Assembly: GCF_019635465.1 (NCBI RefSeq)
Contig: NZ_JAHBZK010000002.1
Location: 186,001 to 250,000 of the forward strand
Reading direction: 5' to 3'
Length of the DNA: 64,000 nucleotides
Source: Hydrogenophaga sp.
Lineage (GTDB): Bacteria > Pseudomonadota > Gammaproteobacteria > Burkholderiales > Burkholderiaceae_C
In this document: positions 1-9,943 of the stretch, piece by piece
Numbering within the stretch: position 1 is the stretch's first letter
Layout: the number at the start of each line of letters is the position of its first letter
The notes under the pieces: model-generated
Seen by the model: the letters and a program-made list of their open reading frames with translations, nothing else
Database searches by the model: none
What the model was told of the DNA's origin: nothing
Translations under genes and position numbers: made by a program

Positions 1-1182
1 GTCGGCGTCGATGCGGTCGTCCCAGCCCAGCGGTGCGTTGGCGCGCGCCTCGTCGCCCGGCAGAAAGCCCATGAGCTCTCGCATGCGCGGCGACAGGTAG
101 TGGCGCTCCCGTTCGGGCAACCATTCCCACAGGCCCTCGCGTGCCGCGTTGAAGGCGCGCGCCGCGCGCGCCTGCTGGCGCTGCAGGTGGTGTTGACTCA
201 GTTCGCGCCAGCGCTGCTCGCGGGCGTGGCGCAGGCTCAGTGCGGCCGTGATGAGCAAGGCGATGCCACCGACGGCGGCGGCCAGCGCCGCCTGACCACG
301 CCAGTCCTGCAGCACGGCGTCGCGGTCGCGTGTGAGCACCATGGTCATGGGCGCGCGCTGCAAGGCGCGCCCGACCACCAGCCAGTGGCGATCGCGACCG
401 CCGGCGTGGGTGCTGTCCAGGTCCAGTGTCCAGGCGCGCTCGTCGGCGGGTGGGCGCCAGCCTTCGGGCCACACCACGGTGTCGCTGACGGCGGGCTCGG
501 CCAGCCAGAGCCGACCATCGCTGCGCACCAGCTGCAGACGTGCATCGGCGGCCGGGCTGGTGCGGGTGAAGCCGCCCACCAGCAGCGATGGGTCGGCCGC
601 CAACACGATCACGCCGGCCTGGCGCCCATCACCCAGGTACCAGGGCATGGACAAGGGCACCCAGGGTTGCGGCTCGCCGGGCCAGCGTTCGGGCGTGCCC
701 AGGCCGGCGCTGCCGGGCGGTGCACCCAGGGCCGCGCGGAAGTAGTCGGCCTGCGCCAGCGGCGGCGGTTCGGCATCGTCGTCGGCGCTTTGCAGCACGC
801 TGCCGTCGGGCCCGGCGATCAGCAGCTGGCGTACCCACGGCAGGGCCGCGGCCCGCGCGCGCAACAGGGGTTGGGCCACCGGGTCGCTGGGGTGCCAGCT
901 GCCGCTGGCGAGTTCTTCGGTGGTGGCCTGCATGGCGGTTTGCGACGCCGCCAGGGCGCTGTCGGCCTGGTCGGCCAGCGCCGCCACCAGGGCGCCCAGG
1001 GTGCGGCGTTCGGCGTCCAGGTTCTGCTGGCGCAGGCCGGCCAGACCGGCGGCCAGCCCCAGCAGCAGCAGTGCGGCCAGCAGCACCGGCAGCACCACCG
1101 AGCGGTGCAGCACCACCTCGCGCCAGCGCGGGGGTGCGGTGTCCGCTTCGTCGTCGTCGAGAAAGAGTTCGGTGGTGGGCAT
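1..1182 (-). CDS. Membrane-bound PAS sensor protein, 3' end cut by window edge
   Basis: The visible 394 codons start at the ATG at 1182 and run off the left edge. A first membrane segment lies near residues 28-48. An extracytoplasmic region resembling a Cache-type sensor follows, then a second membrane segment near 290-313. A PAS-3-like segment starts near 347 (AREGLWEW, then YLSPRMRELMGF). The output domain is missing, so it could be a histidine kinase or a diguanylate cyclase. It is divergent from an OmpR-type response regulator only 71 bp away, which makes a kinase partnered with that regulator attractive but unproven. The ligand is unknown. Confidence 0.75.
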   Translation of the reverse strand, partial: MPTTELFLDDDEADTAPPRWREVVLHRSVVLPVLLAALLLLGLAAGLAGLRQQNLDAERRTLGALVAALADQADSALAASQTAMQATTEELASGSWHPSDPVAQPLLRARAAALPWVRQLLIAGPDGSVLQSADDDAEPPPLAQADYFRAALGAPPGSAGLGTPERWPGEPQPWVPLSMPWYLGDGRQAGVIVLAADPSLLVGGFTRTSPAADARLQLVRSDGRLWLAEPAVSDTVVWPEGWRPPADERAWTLDLDSTHAGGRDRHWLVVGRALQRAPMTMVLTRDRDAVLQDWRGQAALAAAVGGIALLITAALSLRHAREQRWRELSQHHLQRQQARAARAFNAAREGLWEWLPERERHYLSPRMRELMGFLPGDEARANAPLGWDDRIDAD

Positions 1183-1253
1183 GGCCGTGCGCGCGAGGCG
1201 TTGACGCTACCATCGAATCCGCGCGGGCGCAGGTGCCGCGCCTGGAGCCTTGC

Positions 1254-2009
<756 letters not shown>

Positions 2010-2026
2010 GCGATTGGTCCCGTGAC

Positions 2027-2791
2027 CTACAGCGTGCGGGCCAGCGCCTGCGCGGCCTGCGTGAGCCGCGGCAGGAACTGCGGCAGATCGGCCAGCGAGA
2101 CGCGCGCCGATGGCGCCTGCAAAGCCAGCGCGCAACGCACCGCGCGCTCGCCGCTGGCGCGCACTGGCACCGCAATGCACACCAGACCGTCGACGAACTC
2201 CTCGGCGTCGAAGGCGTGGCCCTGGCGCCGGATGGTGGCGAGCTCGGCGTCGAGGGCCTCGCGCTCGGTCAGGGTGGCGGCGGTGTGGCGGCTCAGGGTC
2301 AGGTTGTCGAGGAGGGCCTGGCGGCGCGCCGCGTGCAGGTGCGCGAGAAACAACTTGCCGCTGGCCGAGCAGTGCAGCGGCACGCGGGTGCCGGGGCGCA
2401 GTTCGAGGCGCAGGGGAAACGCCGACTCCACGCGGTCGAGGTAGACCACTTCGGCGCCCGACAGCGCGGTGAGGTTGCAGCTCTCGCCGATGTCGGCCAC
2501 CAGCTGGCGCAGCACCGCGTGCCGCACGCCGTGCTGCGTGCTGGCACCCAGCGCGCCTTCGCCCAGGCGCAGCAGGCGCGAGGCCAGGCCATAGCGGCGC
2601 CCGTCGGGCTCGCGCTGCAGCCAGCCGCCGGCCTCCAGTTGCGCCAGCATGCGGTGCACCGTGGGCTTGGGCCAGCCACAGGCGGCCACGGCCTCGGGCA
2701 GGCTCAACGGGCGGGCCTCGCGCACCAGCAGGTCGAGCAGATCCAGCAGGCGCAGGCCAGGGGTGGTGGGGTCGATAGGAATGTCGGACAT
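2027..2791 (-). CDS. IclR-family transcriptional regulator
   Basis: This 254-residue protein has an N-terminal winged helix-turn-helix (about 12-65, PEAVAACGWPKPTVHRMLAQLEAGGWL) and a C-terminal IclR effector-binding domain with the conserved SASGKLFLA stretch. The ATG at 2791 fits the usual IclR start just before the helix-turn-helix; the frame stays open upstream. It lies divergently from the SDR-FMO-permease operon starting at 2886. A perfect palindrome overlaps its own start codon, so autoregulation and control of the divergent operon are likely. The effector is unknown but is presumably a substrate or intermediate of that operon. Confidence 0.9.
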   Translation of the reverse strand: MSDIPIDPTTPGLRLLDLLDLLVREARPLSLPEAVAACGWPKPTVHRMLAQLEAGGWLQREPDGRRYGLASRLLRLGEGALGASTQHGVRHAVLRQLVADIGESCNLTALSGAEVVYLDRVESAFPLRLELRPGTRVPLHCSASGKLFLAHLHAARRQALLDNLTLSRHTAATLTEREALDAELATIRRQGHAFDAEEFVDGLVCIAVPVRASGERAVRCALALQAPSARVSLADLPQFLPRLTQAAQALARTL

Positions 2792-2849
2792 CTCGAAATT
2801 CGAGACAGATCGTGAAAAGTTTTCGAGACGCAGTGTAGGGGCCTCTACA
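2791..2849. promoter_or_regulatory. Candidate IclR operator cluster in divergent control region
   Basis: Three dyads lie in the 94-bp gap between the IclR gene and the SDR operon. A perfect 15-bp palindrome TCTCGAAATTCGAGA occupies 2791-2805. A related imperfect dyad, TCGTGAAAAGTTTTCGAGA, occupies 2810-2828. A near-perfect 16-bp dyad TGTAGGGGCCTCTACA occupies 2834-2849. The first two share the half-site TTCGAGA, so they look like two sites for one dimer. Assignment to the neighbouring IclR protein is inferred from position. Confidence 0.6.
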
Positions 2850-2885
2850 GTCGCCGTCCAGATCAAGACAACGGAGACAACCGCC

Positions 2886-3686
2886 TTGCCATTCCAGAAC
2901 GCCGTATTGACGGGCGCCTGTGGCGGCCTGGGCCAGGCGCTGGCGCGCCGGCTCATTGCCGGGGGTGCGCGCGTGGCCCTGGTGGGGCTGCAACGCGACG
3001 CACTGGACAAGCTGGCCGCGCTGGCGCCGGCGCGCTGCGCGGTCTACACACCCGACGTGAGCGACGCGGCCGCCATGCGTGCCGTGGCTGCCGACTGGCT
3101 GCCGCGCTTCGGCGCGCCAGACCTGGTGATTGCCAACGCGGGTGTGGCGGGCGGCTTCGACACCGCCGAGCCCGACGACCTGCGCGTGATGCGCCGCATG
3201 CTCGAGATCAACCTGCTTGGCGTGGCGACCACCTTCTCGCCCTTTCTGGCACCCATGCGCGACAGCGGCCGCCGCGGCGCGCTGGTGGGCGTGGCCAGCA
3301 TTGCCGGCTGGCGTGGCATGCCGGGCAACGGCGCCTACTGTGCGAGCAAGGCGGGGCTCATCACCTACCTGCAAAGCCTGCGCGCCGAGTTGCGCCCGAC
3401 GCGCCTGCGGGTGCACACCGTCAGCCCTGGCTACCTGCGCACCGCGCTCACCGCGGGCAACCGCTTTGCCATGCCGGGCCTGCTCGAGCCCGACGAAGCC
3501 GCATCGGCCTTGCTCGCCGGCGTGGCCGGCGGCGAGGAGCACATCGTGCTGCCGCGGCGCGTGGGCTGGCTCTCGCGCGCGCTGGGGCTGTTGCCCGCGC
3601 GGCTGCACGACCGCATCCTGCTGGGCCAGCCGCGCAAGCCGCGCGCGGGCGAACCCGGCGCCACCGACATCCCCGGATTGAAATGA
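2886..3686 (+). CDS. Short-chain dehydrogenase/reductase (TTG start)
   Basis: A 266-residue classical SDR, presumably an NAD(P)-dependent alcohol/ketone oxidoreductase. Visible motifs are the Rossmann glycine stretch TGACGGLG (9-16), NAG (84-86), Ser138 and the catalytic YxxxK (Tyr151, Lys155 in YCASK). The start is inferred to be TTG at 2886: GGAG at 2873-2876 is nine bases upstream and the fold begins within ten residues, while upstream in-frame starts lie inside the IclR gene. It is the first gene of a tightly packed five-gene operon, and its stop overlaps the monooxygenase start by 4 nt. Together they could oxidise an alcohol to a ketone for the next enzyme. Confidence 0.88.
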   Translation: MPFQNAVLTGACGGLGQALARRLIAGGARVALVGLQRDALDKLAALAPARCAVYTPDVSDAAAMRAVAADWLPRFGAPDLVIANAGVAGGFDTAEPDDLRVMRRMLEINLLGVATTFSPFLAPMRDSGRRGALVGVASIAGWRGMPGNGAYCASKAGLITYLQSLRAELRPTRLRVHTVSPGYLRTALTAGNRFAMPGLLEPDEAASALLAGVAGGEEHIVLPRRVGWLSRALGLLPARLHDRILLGQPRKPRAGEPGATDIPGLK

Positions 3687-4996
3687 CCCCATCGACCGAA
3701 CAACAGATCGCCCTCATCGGCGCCGGCCCCTCGGGCCTGGCCGGCGCGCGCTGCCTGCAAAAACACGGCATCGCCTTTCAGGGCTTCGAGACGCACAGCG
3801 ACGTGGGTGGGCTGTGGAACATCGGCAACCCGCGCTCCACGGTGTACGAATCGGCGCACCTGATCTCCAGCAAGCACATGACGGAGTTCAACGAATTCCC
3901 CATGCCCGAACACGTCGCCGATTACCCGAGCCACCGCGAGCTGCTGGACTACTTCGGTGCCTTTGCCACGCATTTCGGGCTGCGCGATCACTACCGATTC
4001 AACACGCGCGTGCTCAAGGCAGAGCCGGTGTTGGACGCGCCCGACACGCTGTGGCGCGTGACCTCGCAGACCGGTGAAGCCGCACCGGTGACCGAGACCT
4101 ACAAGGGCGTGGTGATTGCCAACGGCACGCTGGCCGAGCCCAACCTGCCGCGCTTCGAGGGCCAGTTCGATGGCGAGATCTGGCACACGGCGCAGTACAA
4201 GTCGGCCACCCAGCTGGCGGGCAAGCGCGTGCTCATCGTGGGCGCCGGCAACTCGGGTTGCGACATCGCGGTCGACGCGGTGCACCACGCGCGCAGCGTC
4301 GACATCTCGGTGCGCCGCGGCTATTACTTCGTGCCCAAGTACGTGTTCGGCAAACCGGCCGATACGGTGGGCGGCAAGTTCAAGTTGCCGCCCTGGCTCA
4401 AGCAGCGCGTCGACAGCACCATCCTCAAGTGGTTCACCGGTGACCCGGTGCGCTTCGGCTTCCCCCAGCCCGCGTACCGCATGTACGAATCGCACCCGGT
4501 GGTGAACTCGCTCATCCTGTACCACATCGGTCATGGTGACGTGGGCGTGCGCGCCGACATCGCGCGCCTGGACGGCCACACCGTGCACTTCAAGGACGGC
4601 AGTGCGCGCGACTACGACCTGATCCTCACGGCCACCGGCTACAAGCTGCACTACCCCTTCATGGATCGCGCGCTGCTCAACTGGGAGGGCATGGCACCGA
4701 GGCTGTACCTCAACATCTTTGCGCCGCGCTTCGACCGCGTGGCGGTGCTGGGCATGGTGGAGGCCAGCGGTCTGGGCTGGCAGGGCCGCTACGAACAGGC
4801 CGAGCTGGTGGCGCGCTACTTCAAGGCGCTCGACGCCGGTGCGCCGCAGGCCGCTGCGCTCAAGGCCGCCAAGCTCGGGCCGCCACCCGATCTGTCGGGT
4901 GGCTACCGCTACCTGCAGCTCGAGCGCATGGCCTACTACGTGCACAAGGACACCTACCGCAACGCCGTGCGCGAAGCGGCCAGGGCGTTCGGCTGA
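3683..4996 (+). CDS. Flavin-containing monooxygenase (class B)
   Basis: A 437-residue NADPH- and FAD-dependent monooxygenase. It has the N-terminal FAD motif GAGPSG (13-18), the NADP motif GAGNSG (187-192), and the FMO signature FxGxxxHxxxY as FDGEIWHTAQY (162-172). The last position is Tyr rather than the Trp typical of Baeyer-Villiger enzymes, which favours FMO-type N- or S-oxygenation, although some such enzymes also make esters or lactones. ATGA overlap with the upstream SDR implies coupled translation. In this operon it probably oxygenates the SDR product or a related ketone. The substrate is unknown. Confidence 0.9.
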   Translation: MTPSTEQQIALIGAGPSGLAGARCLQKHGIAFQGFETHSDVGGLWNIGNPRSTVYESAHLISSKHMTEFNEFPMPEHVADYPSHRELLDYFGAFATHFGLRDHYRFNTRVLKAEPVLDAPDTLWRVTSQTGEAAPVTETYKGVVIANGTLAEPNLPRFEGQFDGEIWHTAQYKSATQLAGKRVLIVGAGNSGCDIAVDAVHHARSVDISVRRGYYFVPKYVFGKPADTVGGKFKLPPWLKQRVDSTILKWFTGDPVRFGFPQPAYRMYESHPVVNSLILYHIGHGDVGVRADIARLDGHTVHFKDGSARDYDLILTATGYKLHYPFMDRALLNWEGMAPRLYLNIFAPRFDRVAVLGMVEASGLGWQGRYEQAELVARYFKALDAGAPQAAALKAAKLGPPPDLSGGYRYLQLERMAYYVHKDTYRNAVREAARAFG

Positions 4997-5011
4997 TCAC
5001 CGGGAGTGACG

Positions 5012-5938
5012 ATGCTGCCTGTCGACGAAATCCGGCTCAACTTCAACCCCGCCTCGCTCGCGGTGCTCAACGCGGTGCTGGCGTTTCTGATGTTCGGCAT
5101 CTCGCTGGACACGCGCATCGACGACTTCCGCCGCGTGCTGCGCATGCCGCTGGCGTTTGCGGTGGGCATCGCGGCGCAGTTCCTTGCGCTGCCGGCGATC
5201 ACCTTCGGCCTCACGCTGCTGCTGGGCGTGGGCCCGAGCATCGCGCTCGGCATGATCCTGGTGGCCTGCTGCCCACCGGGCAACGTGAGCAACATCCTCA
5301 CGCACCGCGCCAACGGCAACGTGGCGCTGAGCGTGTCGATGACGGCGGTCTCCAACGCCATCGCCATCGTCGCCATGCCGCTCAACTTTGCGTTCTGGGG
5401 CGGCATCCACCCCAGCGCCTCGGCACTGCTCAAGACGATTGCGCTCGACCCGCTGCAGATGGTGGGCCACATCCTGCTGATCATCGGCCTGCCGTTCGCA
5501 CTGGGTCTGTGGGTGGCGCACCGCTTCCCGGTGCTGACAGCGCGCTTCAAGAAGCCCGTGCGCATTCTGAGTTTTCTGGCGCTCATCGGCTTCATCGTGG
5601 GCGCCATTGCCGGCAACTGGCGCTACTTCCTCGACTACGTGGGCCTGGTCATCCTGGCCGTGGCCTTGCACGATGCACTGGCCTTCGCGATCGGCTGGCT
5701 GTGCGCGCGTGCGGCGGGCCTGCCGGACTACGACCGCCGCGCCTTGTCGATCGAGGTGGGCATCCGCAACGCGGGGCTGGGCCTGGTGCTGATCTTCAGC
5801 TTCTTCGGCGGCCTGGGCGGCATGGCGGTGGTGGCCGGGGTGTGGGGCTTCTGGGACATCATCGCCGGCATGCTGCTCGCTGGATGGTGGGGGCGCCGCC
5901 CGCTGCAGGGCGGCGTGCCGGCCGTGGCCAAGGCATGA
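5012..5938 (+). CDS. Bile acid:sodium symporter (BASS) family permease
   Basis: A 308-residue inner-membrane protein with about nine to ten hydrophobic segments and the BASS-family stretch ACCPPGNVSNILTH. The ATG at 5012 follows GGGAG (5002-5006) by five bases; an in-frame GTG at 5006 is the alternative. BASS proteins import organic anions such as bile acids, pantoate or keto acids with sodium. Here it most likely moves the substrate of the SDR/FMO pair. It lies 15 bp after the monooxygenase and 7 bp before the epimerase homologue, all on one strand. Confidence 0.88.
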   Translation: MLPVDEIRLNFNPASLAVLNAVLAFLMFGISLDTRIDDFRRVLRMPLAFAVGIAAQFLALPAITFGLTLLLGVGPSIALGMILVACCPPGNVSNILTHRANGNVALSVSMTAVSNAIAIVAMPLNFAFWGGIHPSASALLKTIALDPLQMVGHILLIIGLPFALGLWVAHRFPVLTARFKKPVRILSFLALIGFIVGAIAGNWRYFLDYVGLVILAVALHDALAFAIGWLCARAAGLPDYDRRALSIEVGIRNAGLGLVLIFSFFGGLGGMAVVAGVWGFWDIIAGMLLAGWWGRRPLQGGVPAVAKA

Positions 5939-5945
5939 GAGACGC

Positions 5946-6920
5946 ATGAGAGCCCAACGCATCCTCATCACCGGCGCCGACGGTTTTCTGGGCCGCGGCC
6001 TGGTGGCGGCACTGGCGCAGCGGCCCGACACGGCCTGCGTGGTGGCCACCGACGTGCGCGCCGTGCCGCCCGAGCGTCAGTTGCCCGGCATCGTCTACCG
6101 CGTGGTCGATGTGCGCGACCAGGGCCTGGGCGCGGTCATGGCCGAGCACCGCATCGACACCGTGGTGCACCTGGCCTCCATCGTCACACCGGGCAAGGAC
6201 TCGTCGCGCGAGATTGAATACGCGGTGGACGTGGGCGGCACACGCAACGTGCTCAGCGCCTGCCTGGCGCACGGCGTGAAGCACCTCGTGGTGTCCTCCA
6301 GTGGCGCCGCTTATGGCTACCACCCCGACAACGCCGACTGGCTCAGCGAGGACCACCCGTTGCGCGGTCACCCTGCCTTTGCCTATGCCGACCACAAACG
6401 CCAGGTCGAAGAAATGCTGGCCGAGGCGCGCAGCAATCACCCGACGTTGGCGCAGACGGTGCTGCGCATCGGCACCATCCTGGGTGAGCGGGTGGACAAC
6501 CAGATCACCGCGCTGTTCGAGAAACCGCGCCCCATCGCCATCGCGGGCAGCGACAGCCCCTTCGTCTTCATCTGGGACGACGACGTCATCGGCGCCTTGC
6601 TGCACGCGCTCAGTGGCGACGCGCCCGAAGGTTGCTTCAACCTGGCCGGCGACGGTGCGCTGAGCATCCACGACATCGCCGCGCGACTGGGCAAGCGCGC
6701 GCGGGTGTTGCCCGCGCCCCTGCTGCGCCTGGCCCTCACGGTGGGACGCGCGCTGGGCGTCTCGCGCTACGGGCCGGAGCAGCTCGACTTTCTGCGCTAC
6801 CGCCCGGTGCTGCGCAACAGCGCGCTCAAGAACCGCTTCGGCTATGTGCCGAAGAAGACCAGCGCCGAGGCCTTCGACGCCTTTGTCGCCGCGCGCCGCG
6901 CGCAGGGGCGACCGCTGTGA
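5946..6920 (+). CDS. NAD-dependent epimerase/dehydratase-family protein
   Basis: A 324-residue extended SDR. The nucleotide-binding motif TGADGFLG is at 9-16, the catalytic YxxxK is Tyr147/Lys151 (YADHK), and a Ser-rich strand SSSG precedes it. The family includes sugar epimerases, 3-beta-hydroxysteroid dehydrogenases and dihydroflavonol reductases. In an operon without sugar genes, an alcohol dehydrogenase or reductase role is as likely as epimerisation. Its stop overlaps the GTG start of the EamA gene by 4 nt. Confidence 0.85.
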   Translation: MRAQRILITGADGFLGRGLVAALAQRPDTACVVATDVRAVPPERQLPGIVYRVVDVRDQGLGAVMAEHRIDTVVHLASIVTPGKDSSREIEYAVDVGGTRNVLSACLAHGVKHLVVSSSGAAYGYHPDNADWLSEDHPLRGHPAFAYADHKRQVEEMLAEARSNHPTLAQTVLRIGTILGERVDNQITALFEKPRPIAIAGSDSPFVFIWDDDVIGALLHALSGDAPEGCFNLAGDGALSIHDIAARLGKRARVLPAPLLRLALTVGRALGVSRYGPEQLDFLRYRPVLRNSALKNRFGYVPKKTSAEAFDAFVAARRAQGRPL

Positions 6921-7834
6921 GTGCGGTGACACCGCTTTCGCGTGGCGACTGGCTGCGCGCGCTGGGCGTGGTGGTGATCTGGGGCCTGAACTTCGTGGTC
7001 ATGAAGCTCGGCCTGCAGTCGCTCAGCCCCATGCTGCTGGGCGCGCTGCGGTTTGCGGCAGCGGCCTTGCCCTTTCTGCTGTTCGTGCGACCGCCGCCAT
7101 TGCCGTGGCGATTCATTGCGGGCTACGGGCTGGCACAGGGCCTGGGGCAGTTCGGTTTTCTGTTCCTGGGTTTGAAGCTCGGCATGACGGCCGGCATGGC
7201 CTCGGTGGTGATGCAGACGCAGGCCTTCTTCACGCTGGCCCTGGCGGTGCCGCTGTTGCACGAGCGCGCCCGCGCGCACCAGTGGCTGGGCCTGGTGGTG
7301 GCGCTGGCCGGCCTGTTGCTGATCGCGGCCGCACACGGCGAGGGACCGGGCCAGATGACGCTGGCGGGTTTCGTGCTCACGCTGTCGGCGGCCTTCATGT
7401 GGGCGGTGTCCAACCTGGTGGCGCGGCGCGCCAGCCAGGTGGCGCGCTACGAACCGTTTCCCTTCATCGTGTGGAGCAGCGTGTTTCCCATCGTGCCGTT
7501 CTGCCTGCTCGCGCTGTGGACCGAAGGACCCTCGGTGGTGGCGCAACAACTCGCGGGCATGGGTGTGGGCGCGTGGTTTGCCGTGCTCTACCTCGCGCTG
7601 GGCGCCACCTTGCTGGCCTACAGCCTGTGGACCCGTTTGCTGCAACGACATGCGGCGGCGCGGGTCACGCCGTTCTCGTTGTTGGTGCCGGTGGTGGGCC
7701 TGTGGGCCGCCTGGGCGGCGTATGGCGAAGCGCCGGTGCTGCAGCAGTGGCTGGGCGCCGCCGCGGTACTTGGTGGCCTGGTGATCAACCAGATTGGGGG
7801 ATGGTGGTCCGGCTCGCGCGTGCGCAGCGCGTGA
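6917..7834 (+). CDS. EamA/DMT-family transporter (GTG start)
   Basis: A 305-residue ten-helix DMT protein made of two tandem EamA repeats (about 10-140 and 152-290). The GTG at 6917 overlaps the upstream stop (GTGA) and puts the first helix at residues 10-30; upstream starts lie inside the epimerase gene. EamA proteins usually export amino acids, metabolites or xenobiotics, so in this operon it may remove a toxic intermediate or product. It ends the operon; the next gene is convergent. Confidence 0.88.
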   Translation: MSAVTPLSRGDWLRALGVVVIWGLNFVVMKLGLQSLSPMLLGALRFAAAALPFLLFVRPPPLPWRFIAGYGLAQGLGQFGFLFLGLKLGMTAGMASVVMQTQAFFTLALAVPLLHERARAHQWLGLVVALAGLLLIAAAHGEGPGQMTLAGFVLTLSAAFMWAVSNLVARRASQVARYEPFPFIVWSSVFPIVPFCLLALWTEGPSVVAQQLAGMGVGAWFAVLYLALGATLLAYSLWTRLLQRHAAARVTPFSLLVPVVGLWAAWAAYGEAPVLQQWLGAAAVLGGLVINQIGGWWSGSRVRSA

Positions 7835-7851
7835 TCGCCTCGCTCACGCCA

Positions 7852-8829
7852 TCAATGCGGGCGTTCGGTTGATCGGCCAGACGGGCGCCGCCGTCGCGGG
7901 CCGAGGTGCCCAGGCAACAGAGCGCGTATGGCCGCCACCCGTGACTCGGCGAATCCTTCCCGCCACATCAGGGCCACCGGCACGGCGGGTATGGGCGGCG
8001 ATACATCAAGCTTGACGACCCGGCGCTGCGCGTGGGATGCCTGCAAGGCAGCGGCGGGTACCACGCCAACACCGATGCCTTGCGCAACCAGTTCGATGTT
8101 GGTCAATGGACTGGTGGACTCCACCAGTGGCGCGGGTGCCACCACGCCTTCCCTGACGAAGCACTCCTCGAGGGCGCGCCGAACCATGGAGCCGCTGGCC
8201 GGCATGATCCATCGCGCCATCGCCAGTCGATGCCAGCGGATGCGCCGCAGGCCAGCCATGGGGTGTCGCGGACTGGCGATCACGACCACCGCCTCGTCGA
8301 ACAGCTTCTCGTAGCGCAAGCGCGAGCGCAGTGCATCGGGCAGGTGTGGTGGGTAGCTGGTGAGCAGCGCGTCCAGCTCACCGGCTTCCAGTGCCTCCAG
8401 CAAACGCGGCACCCGCTCTTCCATCAGCAGCACCCGACCGGCCGACGCTGTGAAGGCGGCCAGCAGTGGCGGCAAATAGCCTTGCGCCACAAACGGTGGA
8501 GCACCGATGCGCAATGTCTGCATGGGCTCCACGGCGGTAACGTCCTCGTGCAGCTGGCCGAGCTCACCCAGGAGTGCCATCGCACCACGCACTGCTGCAC
8601 TGCCACGCGCCGTGGTCACCACGCCGCGCGCGCTGCGTTCGAACAGTGGCACGCCGAAGACCGACTCGATCTCGCCCAGGGCCTTGCTCAAGGCCGGCTG
8701 GGTGAGGTTCAGGGCCTGCGCTGCGCCACGCAGGCTGCCGCAGCGGTCCAGCTCGATCAACAACTGCAGGTGGCGAAAGCGCAGACGCGAGGCTAGGCGT
8801 TGCAACGCGGGGGTGGAAGCGGTTGGCAT
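7852..8829 (-). CDS. LysR-family transcriptional regulator
   Basis: A 325-residue LysR protein with a winged helix-turn-helix (about 17-75, GSLRGAAQALNLTQPALSKALGEIE) and a C-terminal periplasmic-binding-like effector domain. The ATG at 8829 is preferred because AAAGG lies eight bases upstream; a GTG at 8838 would add three residues. It is divergent from the Bug-protein and CoA-transferase genes, the standard arrangement for LysR control of a small catabolic operon. The inducer is probably the carboxylate, or its CoA ester, handled by that pair. Confidence 0.92.
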   Translation of the reverse strand: MPTASTPALQRLASRLRFRHLQLLIELDRCGSLRGAAQALNLTQPALSKALGEIESVFGVPLFERSARGVVTTARGSAAVRGAMALLGELGQLHEDVTAVEPMQTLRIGAPPFVAQGYLPPLLAAFTASAGRVLLMEERVPRLLEALEAGELDALLTSYPPHLPDALRSRLRYEKLFDEAVVVIASPRHPMAGLRRIRWHRLAMARWIMPASGSMVRRALEECFVREGVVAPAPLVESTSPLTNIELVAQGIGVGVVPAAALQASHAQRRVVKLDVSPPIPAVPVALMWREGFAESRVAAIRALLPGHLGPRRRRPSGRSTERPH

Positions 8830-8958
8830 TGTGATCACCTTTGGTAATCAGCTTATGAAAACTTATCACTTCCGGCAATGCGTGAAGGTCCCTACGCTTG
8901 ACGCCGTTCCCTGCCCGTCGGGCTTCCCATCGACACACGAATTGCTGGAGACAAATAC
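8830..8958. promoter_or_regulatory. LysR-Bug divergent control region
   Basis: This 129-bp gap separates the LysR gene from the Bug-protein gene. It is AT-richer than its surroundings near 8840-8875 and contains a direct repeat CTTAT-GAAAA-CTTAT (about 8852-8866). Binding of the LysR protein here is expected from the arrangement. I see no convincing T-N11-A palindrome and cannot place promoter boxes with confidence. Confidence 0.4.
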
Positions 8959-9933
8959 ATGCAACGCAGACAACTGCTGGCAGCCGCGCTGCCCATGGCC
9001 CTGGCCGCTCATGGCGTTCGCGCCAGCGAGCCTTATCCGAACCGGCCGGTTCGCGTGATCGTTCCGTACGCCGCGGGTGGCGGGCCCGACGTGCTGTTGC
9101 GTCAGTTCATGCCGCGCGTGCGCGACACGCTCGGCCAGTCGCTGGTGGCCGAGAACAAGGTGGGGGCCGCGGGCGTGCTGGCCGCCCAGTACGTGGCCCA
9201 GCAAGCCGCCGATGGCTACACGCTGCTGATGGGCTCGAACACCCACCTGATCCAGAAGCTGCTGCAGCCTGCGATCAACGTCGATCCGGTGGCGGACTTC
9301 GCGCCCATCTGCAACATGGCCGCCTCGCCCACCGTGATGGTGGTTCGCGCCGACGGTCCCTACCGCAGCGTGCAGGACGTGATTGCCGCTGCTAAGGCGT
9401 CGCCCGGTGACTTCAACTATGGCTCCGGCGGCATTGGCACCTCGGCGCACCTGGCCGCTGCCACGCTGGTGTCCCTGGCGGGCTTCAAGGCCACGCACAT
9501 TCCCCTGCGCGGGTCGGTGGAGATCACGGCTTCGCTGCTGCGTGGAGATGTCCATTTCGCGTTTCCGGTCGCCGGCACTGGCGTGCCGCAGGTCAAGGGC
9601 GGCAAGCTGCGCATGCTGGCGGTGACATCGTCGCGCCGACTGCCCGAGTTTCCGGACGTGCCCACCTTGCAGGAGGTGCTCGGCAACGAGCTCGCTGTGC
9701 AGGAGTCCTGGTTTGGCTTCTGGGCGCCCGCCAAGACTTCGGCAGAGGTGATGACCACCTTGCACCGGGCCATCGCCAGCGCCTTGAAGGACCCGCAGGT
9801 GGCGGCGCAGTTTGGTGCCAGCGGCAACTCGGTGATCACGAGCGCCTCACCCGAGGCATTCGCAGCCTTTGTGCGCAGCGAGAACGGCAAATGGGCCGAC
9901 ATCATCAAGCTGGCCGGCGTGACGGCCAGCTGA
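8959..9933 (+). CDS. Bug-family (tripartite tricarboxylate transporter) solute-binding protein
   Basis: A 324-residue periplasmic binding protein with a signal peptide of about 23 residues (MQRRQLLAAALPMALAAHGVRA). The Bug signature stretches YPNRPVRVIVPYAAGGGPDVLLR and IPLRGS are visible. Bug proteins bind organic acids or amides and are greatly expanded in Bordetella and Comamonadaceae. No TctA/TctB membrane subunits lie nearby, so it must use a permease encoded elsewhere or act as a sensor. It is followed by a CoA transferase 10 bp downstream, which suggests a carboxylate ligand. Confidence 0.92.
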   Translation: MQRRQLLAAALPMALAAHGVRASEPYPNRPVRVIVPYAAGGGPDVLLRQFMPRVRDTLGQSLVAENKVGAAGVLAAQYVAQQAADGYTLLMGSNTHLIQKLLQPAINVDPVADFAPICNMAASPTVMVVRADGPYRSVQDVIAAAKASPGDFNYGSGGIGTSAHLAAATLVSLAGFKATHIPLRGSVEITASLLRGDVHFAFPVAGTGVPQVKGGKLRMLAVTSSRRLPEFPDVPTLQEVLGNELAVQESWFGFWAPAKTSAEVMTTLHRAIASALKDPQVAAQFGASGNSVITSASPEAFAAFVRSENGKWADIIKLAGVTAS

Positions 9934-9943
9934 GGAGCACGGC

